The translations under genes and the position numbers were made by a program. Shown in pieces: positions 32,636 to 46,167 of a DNA stretch of 64,000 nt. Location of the stretch: the NCBI GenBank assembly GCA_039654915.1, contig CM077597.1, forward strand, positions 39,530,001-39,594,000. Reading direction: 5' to 3'. Below the pieces are notes generated by a model that was not told where the DNA came from, made no database searches, and was given only the letters and a program-made list of their open reading frames with translations. Source of the DNA: Aquilaria yunnanensis (lineage: Eukaryota; Streptophyta; Magnoliopsida; Malvales; Thymelaeaceae). The stretch's first letter is position 1, and each line of letters opens with the position of its first letter.

Positions 32636-35410
32636 TATCATAACCCTCATTTTGGTGTTAGGCCCAAGTTAATTGATGAAGAACCAATGCTTAGTTTAAG
32701 AGCTAAGTGATGTACTTAGTGGGCCTCAGAAACACATGGGGTAACGTCAAAGGTAGGCTTCCTAGGTGCACTCATGAGCATGTTTAAATAGATAATGAGG
32801 CTAGTGGTGAAATTGTAAGTTTAAGGACTTATTTGCACATGTATTTGAATAGTGTAATTATGGGAATCTACAGTTGGAGGGCTATATGGTGCCTTGGAAG
32901 AAAGCAGGCCTATTAAGACTAGCATTGGAGCCACATTTTATGCCATGTGGTATTGTGCATTTAAACCCCCAGGTTTGGTATGTCCAACAGTTCGTCAAAA
33001 CAAAACCCTTAGTGTACATACCCGAGTGGGCCTCTTGGACACTATGTAAATAGATGTATATTGGTCTAACCATTACACAGATATCCACATTTTATGCACA
33101 CTATGGCAGCAAGGAAGGAAAACACTAGCACAAGTCTTAAAGTTGGCTACTATACATTAGACATTCTTACTAGGTTCAACTTTCCAACCACTACACCTGA
33201 AACTTCCTCTAATAAATTGTATTAATCTAGCCATGTATCCCCTAAGTTGCTTCACTTCATTATCATGTAGAGACCTAAAACAAACCATGGAATTTGGTTT
33301 TACATCAATAGCCCACCTTTGGACCAAGGTATAGATTTTTTAAGTTGGTTACAAAATCCTAGCCAAATGTACAGTAACTCATCCAACTTTGAAATGTCAT
33401 AACTTTGGCTACAAGGCTTCAAATCCAAAAAATCCAAATCATAGATAAACCTCCACATATGCTCTGTCCACTTTATAACCATTTTGCCCAAACAAAATTT
33501 CATAAGTGTACAAAACACTTCATTCAAAATGGGTAAGCCCTGCAAGGCTATCCCATACATGTCTAATACACATAGGAATTATATGTTCTTGCATCTAGCA
33601 ACTTTATGTGGCAAAACAGAATTTACAAACAAGCAGACTACCATTCACACTTAGACAGCTTGTGCACTACATTCACAAACATAGCAAAATAGTCCTCAAA
33701 TGCTCATATACATGTTTCAACTTTACATGGCTTTCATGTACATGCATTCATGCACTACATAATGGCCTTAACTCAACTAAAACTTGCACCTAAGTTACAA
33801 TAGAGCTTGAGACACAATGCACTCCAGAAAATAGGATGCTAGACAGGTGCTGTGTAACACAATATGCACCATCAATAGAAATATCAAAGGTGCTCCTAAA
33901 ATCACCAAACTTTCCAGATCATAACTAGATACATAGGGGTTCTAATAACTAAAATTTTAGTTCAAAAATCCAACCACAAAGGCCAGTTTGAATGTGATCT
34001 TTCTGTTGAACCTGAAATGGGCAGATTTGAGGGGAGTAAGTTTCATTGTGAAACTTAGTTAGGAGAACACTTACACTCTTAAGGTAGTGTAACACTCGGT
34101 GGCACCTGCATTGAAAGACATTAAAAAGTAAGAAATGCAATGCATATATCCAACATAAAACAACCAAATGTAGCAGCCAATCACAAATAACAAACACATG
34201 AAATGCGGCAGCAACAATTAACATTTGTTAGCCATAACACATGCAATAAACATAAGAAAATCATTATGGCAGCCCTCCTCAAGTGTAAGCTTGGTCTTAT
34301 GAGAGTTTTAACAGTAGTTAGTACTAACTTTGGGCTTTATAAACCCCAAATTCACAGTTGTCGTTGTGCACTTTACACTAGGTCACAAAACCTTCACTAA
34401 GCGCACTCCCCTCACTAAGTTTTGTTCATCAAGCTCCTGACTTTCTTCCAAGCCTAGCCCTAGCTCCATGGATGCTTGACAATATAGTAAAAAATCCATG
34501 GGAGCAAAAGAAACTCCTTACCTTGATGGGTATACCAAATTTTGAGCTTGATTTTTGGTGCACCCAAGTAATAGCACTAGTATGCTTCCGATTACTCTTT
34601 CTTGATTTCAATTGCAACTAATTACAAGCTTCGATGTATGGTGGCTTTGGAGGAAGAGTGGAGGTGGGTGGCGGCTAGTATGTTCAAATATGGGAGAAGA
34701 AATGCTGGAATTGACTACTTAAACGGGCTTTAGTGCACTATACACGCTTAATAGCCTTAACCATGCTTTATGTCAATTTCCTTGCTACAAAACCGTGGTT
34801 TCATAGTCTTAAACTCATGGCCCACTTTTTTTATATCCTTATCATGCCATAGTTGCCCCTCCTTGTGTGGGATAACCACATAATTTCACCATTTTACTTA
34901 AGTTAAAAGCTTGGACATTCAAAGGCTTACACTGGGACACTTAGGTCCTTAATACCTTTGTGTTTTCTTTGTCCAAACTAATCTTCCGTAAGCAATTTGG
35001 TCCTCCAATAGCACTTTCATACCATTCATATCCTTCCCATAACTCTCCAAAGCTCTTTCCTAAAAGTTTTGCAATTAAGTACTCAAATTTCCAGAACCTT
35101 ATAAAAAAGTCCATAGGTTGCTGGACACACAATCAATCCTTAAGGCTTTTCTTCGACGCCAAGTGACAAACATAGAACACTTTTAAGGAGGTGTTGATCA
35201 TGCCCTTTATCCCTCACACTTCAATCACTATGATGAGAATTACTCAATATAATAGTTTTTGACCATTATGCCATACTTTGTAATTCTTTCTTTTTTGTAT
35301 GGTGGTAACATGTGGCACCTAACTAGATTTGCAAGCTTCCACTAAGTCAAACTGCTGCATTTTAGGTTGAAGCTCCTAGTTTGAGATAATTAACTATTCT
35401 TGGCTAGGTA
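32636..35410 (+). repeat. Composite LTR of family C (left copy) containing LTR-B
   Basis: Begins TATCATAACCCTCATTTTGG, homologous to the LTR that starts at 56232 right after a polypurine tract. At 32950 it passes into an LTR-B copy (32950-35310) and then resumes LTR-C sequence (35311-35410, 'atttgcaagcttccactaag'), just as the copy at 56232 does. It is cut at 35411 by another LTR-B. No coding frame. Confidence 0.75.
32950..35310 (-). mobile_element. LTR-B copy nested in LTR-C (left)
   Basis: Homologous to the other family B LTRs but lacking about 38 bases at its left end (TGTTACCC...). The right end is GGTGGTAACA followed by TGTGG. It shares subfamily differences with the copy at 56548-59018 (for example 'actcatccaactttgaaa' near 33385 and 57015) that the free copies lack. 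Confidence 0.8.
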
Positions 35411-36985
35411 TGTGATCCACTTTGGCGTAATCCAGTTTTGGTGCCAAAACTATACATTTAAACTCAAAATATTGGTAATGTTCTGTAGGCCATCAGAACA
35501 CTACCCTTAGTGTGCGTACCCAACTGGTCCTCTCGCGCACTATTTAAAAACATGAATATTGGTCCAACCATCACACGCATATTCACATTTCATGCACACC
35601 ATGGTAGCAAAGAAGGAAAACACTAGCACAATCTTAATCTTGGCTACCACACATTAGGCAATCTTTTTAAGTTCTAGTGACCAGCCACTGCACCTGTAAC
35701 TTTCACTAGTAAACTATATCATTCTAGCCATGTACCCCTAGTTTTCTTTGCTCCATTATCAAGTAGAGACTTAGAGCAACCAAGGAATTATTTTTTACAT
35801 CAATAGACCACCTATGGACCAGGATATGGATTTTTTAAGTTGGTTACAAAATTCTAACCAAAGGAACAGTAACTTAGCCAATTTTACAATGTCATATCTT
35901 TGGCTATAGAGCTCTAAATTCAGAAAATATAATTCCCAATTCAACCTCTACATCTTATCTAGGTTTGGTCAAAATTTCATACCAAGATTCCTTCTACACA
36001 GGGAGATATAGAATTTTAAGTGCAGAATCAAAATTCTAGTCACTTTATGACCATTTTGCCCATACAAATTTTCATAAGTGTGCAAACACTTCATTCACAT
36101 GGGGAAAACCCTCCAAGGTTATCCCATATATGTCCATTACATGTAGGAAATACATTCTCTTGTATTTAACAACTTTATGTGGTGAAAACATTATTTACAA
36201 GTAAGCAGCCCATCTTTCACACTTAGGCAACTTTGCACCACATCACTTACATAGCCAAAACATTACTCAAATGTTCTCATACTTGTCTCATTTTATGTAC
36301 ACTACATGTACATGCATACGTGCACTAAAAAATGGTCTTAACTCAGCTAAATATGCACCCTAAGTTACAAGAGTGCCTAAGACACAATAGACTCCAGAAT
36401 AGGATGCTGGATAGCTGCTACACAATACAATAAGTACCACCATTAAAAATTCCAAATATGCTCCTAAAATCACCAAGCCTTTTAGCCCAAAACTAGACAT
36501 ATGAAAGTTCATGTAGCTGAAATTTTAAATCAAAACCCAAACAACAAATGTCAGTTTGAATGAGATCTTTCTACTGGACCTAAAATGACCGAATTGAGGG
36601 GAGTATGTTTCATTGAGAAACTTAGTAAGGTTAGCCATTGGATTCAATAGGCAATGTAACCATCATTAAAACCTACATCCAAAGACACTAAAACAAAAAA
36701 ACCACATTACAAATATCCAATATCAAGCATCAAAACACAAACAACAAACACATGTATGTGGCAGGAACAATAACCATAGATTAGTCCATAAAACATGTAA
36801 TAAACATAACCAAATCACTATGGCAGCCCTCCTAAAGCTAATTCTTGGTCTTAGGAGGATTTTAACACTATCTAGTACTAACTTTGGGCTCTAGAAACCA
36901 TCATTTCACTGCCATCTTTGTGCACTACACACTAGGTCACAAAACCTTCAATAAGTGCACTCCGCTCACTAAGTTTGGTTCTTCT
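35411..36985 (-). repeat. Truncated LTR-B copy
   Basis: Begins TGTGATCCAC (TGTTACCCAC in other copies) inside LTR-C and follows the family B sequence until about 36980, where it switches abruptly to the integrase end of gypsy B. The missing part includes the hairpin end. No coding frame. Confidence 0.75.
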
Positions 36986-37760
36986 ACCAAATCTGGTAGT
37001 GGCTTTGGTTGGTGCGACTTTCAGTGAAACATTGTCACCGACCTCAAATTACAAGTTTCTCCTTCTTTTTTTTTTCAGATAGGCTGTGGTTCTTTCCATG
37101 GCTGCCTTTAATCTCTCTTGAATTTTCTTGATTTTGGCAGTTGTCTCTTCAATTATTTTGAGACCCAACTCTAGCTTGTGCAAGGCTTCCACCCAACAGT
37201 GGGGTGCCATGCAGCTTTTTCCATATAATGCTTCAAAAGGTGCCATGCTAATGGTGCTTTGGTAACTATTGTTATATGAGAATTCCACTAGTGGCAAGTG
37301 TTGGTCCCATTCACCTTTGAAATCCAACAAATAGCTCTTGAGCATGTCTTCAAGTATCTATATCACACTTTTAGATTGCCCATCCATCTGAGGATGATAA
37401 GTAGTACTCAGATGGATTTTGGTTCCTAGTGCTTTATGAAAATCGCTCCAAAACTGAGCTATAAATCTTGGATCTCTATCAGATACAATAAAGTTTGGCA
37501 CTCCATGTAGTCTCACTAGCTCCTGGACAAATATCTGAGCTAACTTCTCCAAGGAGTCTATGATTTTCATAGGAAAGAAATGGGCACATTTGCTTAGCCT
37601 ATCCACAATGACCCAGATTGTGTAATGCCTTAATCTAGTCACAAGCAACCCAGTCAAAAAGTCCATGGTTATGTTGCCCCACTTCCACATTAGTATAGGT
37701 AGAGTATGTATGGTACCAGCTGACTTCTGGGGCTCTACCTTTACCCTCTAGCATGTGGCA
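36986..37760 (-). pseudogene. Gypsy B integrase, broken and truncated
   Basis: On the minus strand this covers the integrase core (WGNITMDFLTG, then IVSDRDPRF) and the C-terminal part ([27 protein letters not shown]). It ends in a FEVGDNV...KATTRFG segment just before where a chromodomain would begin. The catalytic glutamate position reads GQSKSVI followed by a stop instead of GQTERTIQ. It closely follows residues 1310-1545 of the Tekay protein, so gypsy B is a related chromovirus. The chromodomain, polypurine tract and LTR start are deleted. Confidence 0.85.
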
Positions 37761-39462
37761 CATTTGGAGACATAAGTAACTATGTCTCTCCTTATGTTTG
37801 GCCACCAGAAGTGAGTCTTGAAGTCTTTATACATTTTCTCAATTCTTGGATGGATGTTTAACTTGCTTCTGTGAACTTCTTCAAGTATTTCATCCCTGAG
37901 CTTTGCTCCTTTAGGCACATAGGTTCAGTCTTTGAAATATAGTAATCCTTGCTAGTAGCCAAAGGATTGATACAAGGAACCTTTTTCCTCTTTTGAAATC
38001 TTTTTCAGATCAGGATCTATCTCTTGTGCCTTTTTGGCTTCTTCAATCCATCCAAATTGAATTGTTAATGTGTATATTTGGGCTTCCTCCCACTTATGCC
38101 ATTTATGCCATATCCATAGCAGACTATTCAACTCATCATAATCAAATATGTATCCTCCTTTCAAAAGTCCTATGTACTTTCTAGTCAAGGCATCTGCTAC
38201 CAAATTGCCTTTACCTCTGTGTACTCTATGCTGTAGTCATAGTCCTTGATGTATTCTAACCATCTTCGTTGCCTCATGTTCAACTCTTTTTGAGTGAACA
38301 AGTACTTTAGGCTATTATAGTCAGTGTAGATCACAAAGGAACTACCCATCAAGTAATGCCTCCATTGCTTCAAAGCAAAAATCACTGCTGCAAGTTCTAG
38401 GCCATGGGTAGGATAATTTTGCTCATGGGGCCTCAACTACCTTGACCCATAAGCAATGACATTTCTGTCTTGCATAAGCACGCAACCTAACCTCGATCTA
38501 GATGCATCTATATAGATGATTTAGGGTTTACTTGGGTCAGGAAGAATCAATACTGGAGCTTTAATCAACCTTTGCTTGGGCTCTTGGAAACTCTTTTCAC
38601 ACTTTTCAGTCCACTGAAATATTTGACCCTTCTTGGTTAGATGAGTAAGAACTGAGGCAATCATGGAAAAGCCTGATACAATTCTGCTGTAGCATCCTAC
38701 CAATCCTAGGAAACTTCTGATTTCCTTCACAGTGTTTCCTCTTTCCCACTATTGCACTACCTTGACCTTTTTAGGGTCTACCTTAAAGCCTTGTGCATCT
38801 ATGATGCGTCCTAGGAAAGACACTTCCCTTATCCAGAATTCACACTTGGATAACTTGGCATAAAGCTGATATTCCAATAGAGTCTTTAGGACAATCTTCA
38901 GATGATGTTCATGTTCATTTTCAACCTTGGAATACAATAGGATGTCATCAATGAACACAACCACAAATTTCTCCAGACGTGGTCTGAACACCCTATTCAT
39001 TAGGTCCATAAAAGTAGCGGGGCCATTAGTCAAACCAAATGGCATGACTGTGTACTCATAATTCCATATCTCATCCTAATTGTAGTCTTAGGAATGTCCT
39101 CTTCCTTTACTCTTAACTTGAAGTATCCAGATCTCAAATCTATCTTAAAGAAGATCTTAGCTCCCTTGAGTTGATTAAAAATACCCTCAATCCTAGGGAG
39201 TGGATACTTGTTCTTGGTAGTCACTGTAATGAGCTTCCTATAGTCAATACATAGTCTCAAAGATCCATCCTTCTTTTCACAAAGATAACAGGAGCTCCCC
39301 ATCGTGAAACACTTGGCCTTATGAACCCTTTTTCAAGAAGTTCATCAGGTTATATCTTGAGCTCATTCATCTCTAGCATTGGCATTCTATAAGGAGGTAC
39401 GGATATTGGACTAGCTCCTGGTTGCAACTTGGTCTCACAATCAATTTCCCTTAATGGAGGAA
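37761..39462 (-). pseudogene. Gypsy B reverse transcriptase-RNase H, broken
   Basis: Minus-strand pieces show the start of the reverse transcriptase ([20 protein letters not shown]), the active site [10 protein letters not shown] (about 38935-38965), KLSKCEFW, the connection IRSFLGLVG, the RNase H block [26 protein letters not shown] and ending [21 protein letters not shown], then the integrase zinc region. Frameshifts and stops separate the pieces, for example near 38196, 38520, 38748 and 39030. The frame is cut at 39462 by the copia element between protease and reverse transcriptase. Confidence 0.85.
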
Positions 39463-40871
39463 TGTAGGGTTTCGGGATCCAAACAAGCATAGTGGAATTT
39501 AACTGAAACCCTCTAGGATGAAAGTGAAACGGGGTAAATCGGGTGTCTGAAAATTTTCATACCTAATTTGGTTAAGATATTTCACCCAACTATTGAGTCG
39601 AATCATAAAAACCTGAAGAATTGGCGTGTTGAAGCACTCTATGGTACCCACACGAGCTTCTCAGGATCACCATGCTTTCACCATATCTCGGCAGATGCAT
39701 TTCTCTTGCACTCGCAGTGCTAGCTTTCTCCTCCAAGGAATTGCAATAAAAGAGTACGGCTGTCCTCTTTTGGAGGCTAGGGCAAAAAGTTGCAAATTTT
39801 TCACTAAAAGTGTATTTATAATGAGACTCAACTTCTAGGCCTAATTGGTTTCAAAGCCCTAATCCAATTAGTCTCTAATTTCGGGCTTAACAATGGCTCA
39901 ACTTTTGGGCCATTATTAATACAAAATTTTTATGAAACCACTACCCAAATTGTTAGCCCATGCATTCTAATAATCTAAATAGCTCTATGTGTGCGACCCG
40001 ATAGGCTCTTACCACATTGGCAATGATCATAAATCACATTTATGACATAAGCAATGAGCAGTGTCTAGCAACACATCATTGTTACCCAAGTGACAAGATT
40101 GTTGATGATTCGACAAAATGTTTATGATCATTACTCATATATGCCATTGTCCATTTGTCCAAGATATCAAGACTAGGCATGAGACATGGAATGTGTCACT
40201 CTCGTATAGCCCAATCTTTGGTTTCTTGATTACCAAGTAGACTAAATTAAATTGATGACATTGATATCATATATCAACTCATCTGAGCATGGCCATGCAT
40301 TTTCTAAGTCTCACTCTATCAAGAGGCCTGAAGATATCACTCTCGTTACATAGGATGGAGAAATCCCATCTTGATCATACAAATCCTTCCATATGATATG
40401 TGACATACCCAATGACCTCCATCGAGTTCACTCAGTTACGAGCAACAAGGGGAAGTATTAAAGTATGTGACTCACATGTAGGGAACCTTGATGACCTTAG
40501 GTCAAAGGACTACATATACCATGATCACTATGAGAATCACTTATGACACTCATATAACAATCCATGTAGCATTCTCATGGTGGGTTGGTCCAATAACTAG
40601 TTCTCCAACTTGTACCCATATATAGACTACATATCTCGTATTAGTCTCCATATATGCTAGTCGTTATGTATTATTGTAACCTACTCCACAATTATACTAG
40701 ACCAGGGACATTTGAGAATATCATTATTCTAGGGTTACAATTATGTTTATTACGTTATGTGGAAACAAAACAACAAACATAATTGCTGGATTACTGCCTT
40801 AATAAAATATCATGACTCATTGTGCAAAAATACAATCATCTCATGATTGCTTTTTGGGCAAAACACTAACA
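39463..40871 (-). repeat. Copia 3' LTR
   Basis: 1409 bases, TGTAGGGTTTC to ACACTAACA on the plus strand. The polypurine tract GGGAAAATGGGAGGT lies next to it at 40872-40886 on the minus strand. Confidence 0.92.
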
Positions 40872-41401
40872 ACCTCCCATTTTCCCTAAAGCCAATCAGC
40901 CATGTATCTAATACTGATGGATCTAAAATGGCTATCATGCTTCTGCTACGTAAGGGGCTTTGTCAGTGGATCAGCAATATTGCTGTTTATCGAAGTCCCG
41001 CATAACCTCACATTAACCCTCTCGATGATCTCCTTGATGAGATGATAGCATCGAAGTATGTGTTTGGATTGCTAGTGAGATCGAGGTTCTTTAAGCAGTG
41101 CGATTGCTCCATTATTGTCACAATAGAGCACTATCGGGTCGGCAATGCTTAGAACCACTCCAAGTTCAGTGATGACCTTCTTGATCCAAACTGCCTCCTT
41201 CGCAGCATTAGAGGCGGCAATGTACTCAGATTCTATTATAGAGTCGGCTACTGTCTCTTGCTTTGAACTCTTCCAGCTCATAGCACCACCACCAATACAA
41301 AACACATAACCAGATTGCGATCTAAAATCATCCTTATCGGATTGAAAGCTAGCACCGGTGTAACCCCTTACAATAATCTCATCTTCACCTCGAAAGACCA
41401 A
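40872..41401 (-). pseudogene. Copia RNase H and pol end, broken
   Basis: The minus-strand frame 41401-41072 reads GYTGASFQSDKDDF, SQSGYVFCIGGGAMSWKSSKQ, ESEYIAASNAAKEAVWIKK and YCDNNGAIALLKEPRSH. The first catalytic aspartate (usual GYTDASF) is a glycine here, so the domain would be inactive. After a stop at 41072 the normal pol end (IADPLTKPL, then a tail overlapping the polypurine tract) can still be read down to about 40875. Confidence 0.85.
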
Positions 41402-42699
41402 GAATGCATCCTTAGTCCTTCATAAGTACTTAAGGATGTTCTTAATAGCTGTCCAGTGACTTTCGCTGGGGTTTGATTGGTACCTGCTCACCATGCTTAA
41501 GGCATGTGAGACATTGGGACGAGTACATATCATGGCATACATGATAGATGCAATTGCTAAGGCATACGGAATCTTACTCATGCGCTTTCTCTCCTTGGGT
41601 ATATTTGGACAATAAGATCTAGAAAGAGTTATATCATGTGACATGGGCAAGAATCCTTTCTTGAAATCTTGCATGCTAAACCTCTTTAGCACCTTGTCAA
41701 TGTATGTACTTTGACTTAGGCCAAGAAGCTTTCTAGGTCTATCTTTATAGATCTTGATGCCTAACATATAAATGGCTTCACCCAAGTCCTTCATAGAGAA
41801 ACATTTCCCTAGCCAAGTGTTTATAGACTATAGCTTGGGAACATTATTCCCGATGAGTAGTATGTCATCTACATACAACACCAATAAGACAATAGCGCTC
41901 CCACTAACCTTCTTGTAGACACGAGGTTCATCTTCATTTTTGATAAAACCAAACTCTTTGATTGCTTCATCAAAATGAAGATTCCAACTTCGACAAGCTT
42001 GCTTCAGTCCATAAATGGACCTTTGCGACTTGCACACTTTATTGGCATTCTCAGGAGTGACAAAGCCCTCAGGTTGTGTCATGTACACATCCTCAAGTAA
42101 CTTTCCATTTAGGAATGCAATTTTGACATCCATTTGCCATATCTATAATCATAGTGTGCAACAATAGCCAACAAAATTTCGATGGATTTAAGCATGGCAA
42201 CTGGTGAAAAAGTTTCATAATAGTCAATACCATGAATTTGCTTAAAACCTTTTGCAACCAATCATCCTTTAAAGGTAATCACATTACCATTCATGTTAGT
42301 TTTCTTCTTGAAAATCCATTTGCACCCTATGGGCTTTACCCCTTTAGGTGGGTCAACCAAAGTCCATACTTGGTTTTCAAACATGGATTCCATCTTGGAT
42401 TTCGTAGCCACTAGCCACTTCTCAAAGTCAGGCCCCGTCATAGCTCGTTGGTAGGTTGTGGGCTCATCTTGATCCATGAGAAGCACATCGCCAGTGTGAG
42501 TCATGAGAAATCCATACCACTCGAGCTCACGCCGAATCCTACAAGACCTACGTGGGCTTTGTGTAACAGGAACAGACTCTTGAACCACAATATCTTGTGG
42601 TGTTTGTTCAAGTTCCATTTTAGGTTCGATGTCCCCTTATTGTTCTTCAATTTGTTCAAGTCCTACTATCCCCCCACTGATTCCATTAGAGATAAACTC
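41402..42699 (-). pseudogene. Copia reverse transcriptase, broken
   Basis: Three minus-strand pieces cover the domain: 42618-42262 (linker, then NQVWTLVDPPKGVKPIGCKWIFKKK), 42133-41828 (MDVKIAFLNGKLLEDVYM, QPEGFV, YGLKQACRSWN, active site YVDDILLIGN, intact) and 41794-41420 (MKDLGEAIYMLGIKI, KGFLPMSHDI, IPYALAIASIMYAM, RYQSNPSESHW). Short gaps with stops or frameshifts separate them, for example between FKG and MDVK at about 42262-42134. Order and spacing are normal for copia. Confidence 0.88.
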
Positions 42700-42955
42700 T
42701 TTCTGTAGAAAGACACCAGTTTGAGCAACAAACGCTTTTTGCTAAAAAGGATTGTAGAAATAGTAACCCTTTTTCTATTTGGGATACCCAACAAAGAGGC
42801 ATTTATGAGATTTGGGCGCTAGTTTGTCAGAGGATTGATGTTTCACATAAGCGTCACAGCGCCAAATCTTCATAAAAGACAAACTAGGATGCCTCCCACG
42901 CCATATCTCATATGGTGTCTTTTGAACCGATTTAGATGAAACTCGGTTTAGTGTA
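42700..42955 (-). pseudogene. Copia integrase, C-terminal part
   Basis: The minus-strand frame reads LNRVSSKSVQKTPYEIW, then HPSLSFMKIWRCDAYVK and KCLFVGYPK, the usual end of the copia integrase core and the start of the linker to reverse transcriptase. It continues the integrase at 45431-46137 exactly across the LTR-B insert. Confidence 0.85.
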
Positions 42956-45425
42956 TGATACCACCTCACAAAATGGGAGAATTACAAGTGTGTCATAATG
43001 GCTAAAAACCATTATATTGTGTAATTCTCACCACAGTGATTGAAGTGTGGGGGCTAAAAGGCATGATCAACACTTCCTTAAAAGTGTTCCAAGTTGGTAA
43101 CTTGGCCCCCAAGAAAAGCCTAAAGAATTGCTTGTTTGGCAAACAACCTATAGACTTTTTTGTAAGGTTTTGGAAATTCGGGTACTCAATTGAAAAATTC
43201 TTAAGAAAGACACTTGGAGAGTTATGGGAAGGATATAAATGGTATGCAAGTGCTATTCAAGGACCAAATTACTCATGGAAGACAAGTTTGGACAAAGGAA
43301 ACACTAAAGGCAATAAGGACCTAAATGTCCTAGTGTAAACCTCAAGGTGTTCAAGCTTTTGACTTAAGTCTAAAGGTGGAATTGTGGGGTTATCCCACCA
43401 TGGGGGAGGTAGCCAAGACTTTATAATTAGTCAAAAATGTTGGGCACATGTGTACCAAATATTTTAAGACAAAGAAACCATAATTAGTGAGAAAGAAAAT
43501 GACATAAAGCAAGGTTAACCTTGTTAAGTGTGTATTATGCCCTTAAGCTCATTTAAGGCCATTTATGTGGCCAAATCACTTATCCCTCTCTTATTTTGTC
43601 CTCCCCCAGCCCAAGAACAAAGCCACACTTCCTCCATAGCCACCACACCTTCGAACTTGCAATTGATTGAAATTGAAGGCAAAAGGAAGCAATTGGAAGC
43701 AAACTAGAGCTATTTCTTGGATACTTCAAGGATCAAGCTTGATTTTCGGCCTACCCACTTTGGTAAGGGTTCTCTTGCTCTCATGGGTTGTTTTCTATAT
43801 TTTCAAGCAACCATGTAGGTAGGGCTAAGCTTGGAAGAGAGGCATGAGCTTGATGAACCAAGCTTAGTGAGGGGAGTACACTTATTGAAGGTTTTGTGAC
43901 CTAGTGTGAAGTGCATAAAGATGGCAGTAAAATGAGGGTTTCGAGAGTGCAAATTTAGTACTAAATAGTGTTAAAATCCTCCTAAGACCAAGCATTACCT
44001 TGAGGAGGGCTGCCATAGTGATTTGGTTATCTTTATTCTGTGTTTTATGGACTAACCTATGGTATATGTTGCTGGCACATTTCATGTGTTTGTTGTTTGT
44101 GTTTGGCTGCTGCATTTGGTTGCTATATCTTGTATATATGCATTGTAGTTTTTGTGTTTTAGTGTCTTTGGATGCAGGTTTTAATGATGGTTACATTGCC
44201 TATTGAATCCAAGTGCTACGCTTACTAATTTTCTCAATGAAACTTACTCCCCTCAATTCTGTCATTTCAGGTCCAGCAGAAAGATCACCTTCAAACTAAC
44301 CTTTGTGGTTTGAGTCTTAATCTGAAATTTCAGTTGCATGAACGTCCATATGTCTAGTTATGATCTGGAAAGTTTGGTGATTTTAGGAGAACATTTGGTA
44401 TTTTAAATGGTGGTACGTATTGTGTTGGGCAGCAGCTGTCCAGCATCCTATTTTTGGAGTCCATTGTGTCCCAGGACCTCCTGTAACCTAGGGTGTGTAT
44501 TTAGCTGAGTTAAGACCATATTGTACTGCATGTATGCATGTACATGTGGCGTATGTAAAATGAGACAAGTATGTGAACATTTGAGTAATGTTTTGGCTAT
44601 ATAAGTGGTGTGGTGCAAAGCTGCCTACGTGTGAATGATGGGCTGCTTATTTGTAAATTCTGTTTTGGCCACAAAAATTTGTAAAAAGAAAGGGAATGTA
44701 ATTCTTGTGTGTAATGGACATATATGGAATAGCCTTGGAGGGCTTTCCCCTTGTGAATGAAGTGTTTGCATGGTTTGGTAAAATTGTATGGGCAAAATGG
44801 TCCAAAAGTTGCCAGAATTTTGACTCTGGACCTAAAGTTTAATATCTCCCTGTGTAGAATAAATCTTGGTATGAAATTTTGACCACTCCTAGAATACATC
44901 TAGAGGTTTAAGTGGGCTTTATAGCCCTGTAGCCAAAGATATGATGTTGCAAAGTTGGCTAAGTTACTGTTCATTTGGTCAGAATTTTGTAACCAACTTA
45001 AAAACTCCATAACTTGGTCCATAGGTGGGCTATTGATGTAAAAAAAAATTCCTTGGTTTGCTATAAGTGTCTACTTGATAATGGTGGAAAGAAAACATGG
45101 GTGTATGTGGCTATAATGATACAGTTTATTTGTGGAAGTTACAGGTGCAGTAGCTGTTCACTAGAACTTAACAAGATTGCCTAATGTGTGGAGCCAAAAC
45201 TAAGACTGATGCTACTGTTTTCCTTCTTAGCTTCCATAGTGTTCATAAATGTTAATATGTGTGTTATGGTTAGACCAATATGCATGTATTTACATAGTGC
45301 TCAAGAGGGTCACTTGAGTATGTACACTAGGGGTGTTGTTCTGATGACCTATAGAGCACACCAAACTTGGGAGTTTAAATGCACAGTTTTGGCACCATAA
45401 CTGGACTACCGCAGCATGGGTAATA
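42956..45425 (+). mobile_element. Solo LTR of family B in the copia integrase
   Basis: 2470 bases, TGATACCACCTC to GCATGGGTAATA, with a perfect target-site duplication GTGTA at 42951-42955 and 45426-45430. It is in the opposite orientation to the copy at 6445-10545 and homologous along its length. The terminal hairpin is at 42977-43029. No coding frame of meaning. Removing it together with one duplication restores a continuous integrase frame. Confidence 0.92.
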
Positions 45426-45430
45426 GTGTA

Positions 45431-46137
45431 AATGTAGCTGTCTCTAAAGCATCTCCCCAAAAGGAGTTTGGAAGGTCAGCTTGACTCATCATAGATCGAA
45501 CCATGTCTAATAGAGTTTGATTTCTCCTTTCAGATACACCATTCCATTGAGGTGTACTAGGCAGAGTGGGTTGTGATACTGTTCCACACTCCTTTAGATA
45601 GTCAAGGAATTCTTGATCCAAGTACTCTCCACCTCGATGTGGTTGAAGTACTTTGATACTCTTCCCGAATTGATTCTCTACTTCATTCTTGAATTCTTTG
45701 AACTTTTCAAAGGATTTTGACTTGTGTCTCATGAGATACACATAGCCATATCTGCTGAAGTCATCAATAAAGGTAATGAAGTATTGGAAGCCTCCTCTAG
45801 CATGTGTAGACATAAGGCCACATACATCACTACATATGAGTCCTAGTCAGTCATTAGCCCTTTCACTTTTCCCTGTGAATGGGGCTTTGGTCATCTTGCC
45901 CAATAAACATGACTCACATGTCTCATATGACTTAAAATCAAAAGAGTCTAAGAGTCCATCCTTATGGAGATTGGATATGTGGGTCTCATTTATATGGCCC
46001 AAGCGACAGTGCCAAAGATAGGTTGGGTTCAAATCATTCAATCTGACCTTCTTGGTATTCACATTATGGATTGGATCTTTGAGTTCTAGAACATACAACC
46101 CATTGCTAAGTTGAGCACGACCATAAAAATATTTCAT
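45431..46137 (-). pseudogene. Copia integrase, zinc and core part
   Basis: The first piece (46137-45847) has the GAG-pre-integrase HHCC region: LWHCRLGHINETH...CESCLLGKM. The second (45813-45431) is the core, with the aspartate in FITFIDDFSRYGY and the glutamate in NGVSERRNQTL. The second catalytic aspartate is lost: the usual SDRGGEYL reads PHRGGEYL. A stop separates the pieces near 45846. Inactive. Confidence 0.88.
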
Positions 46138-46167
46138 TCAAATAAATAGATTAACATTTTTCCTTTA

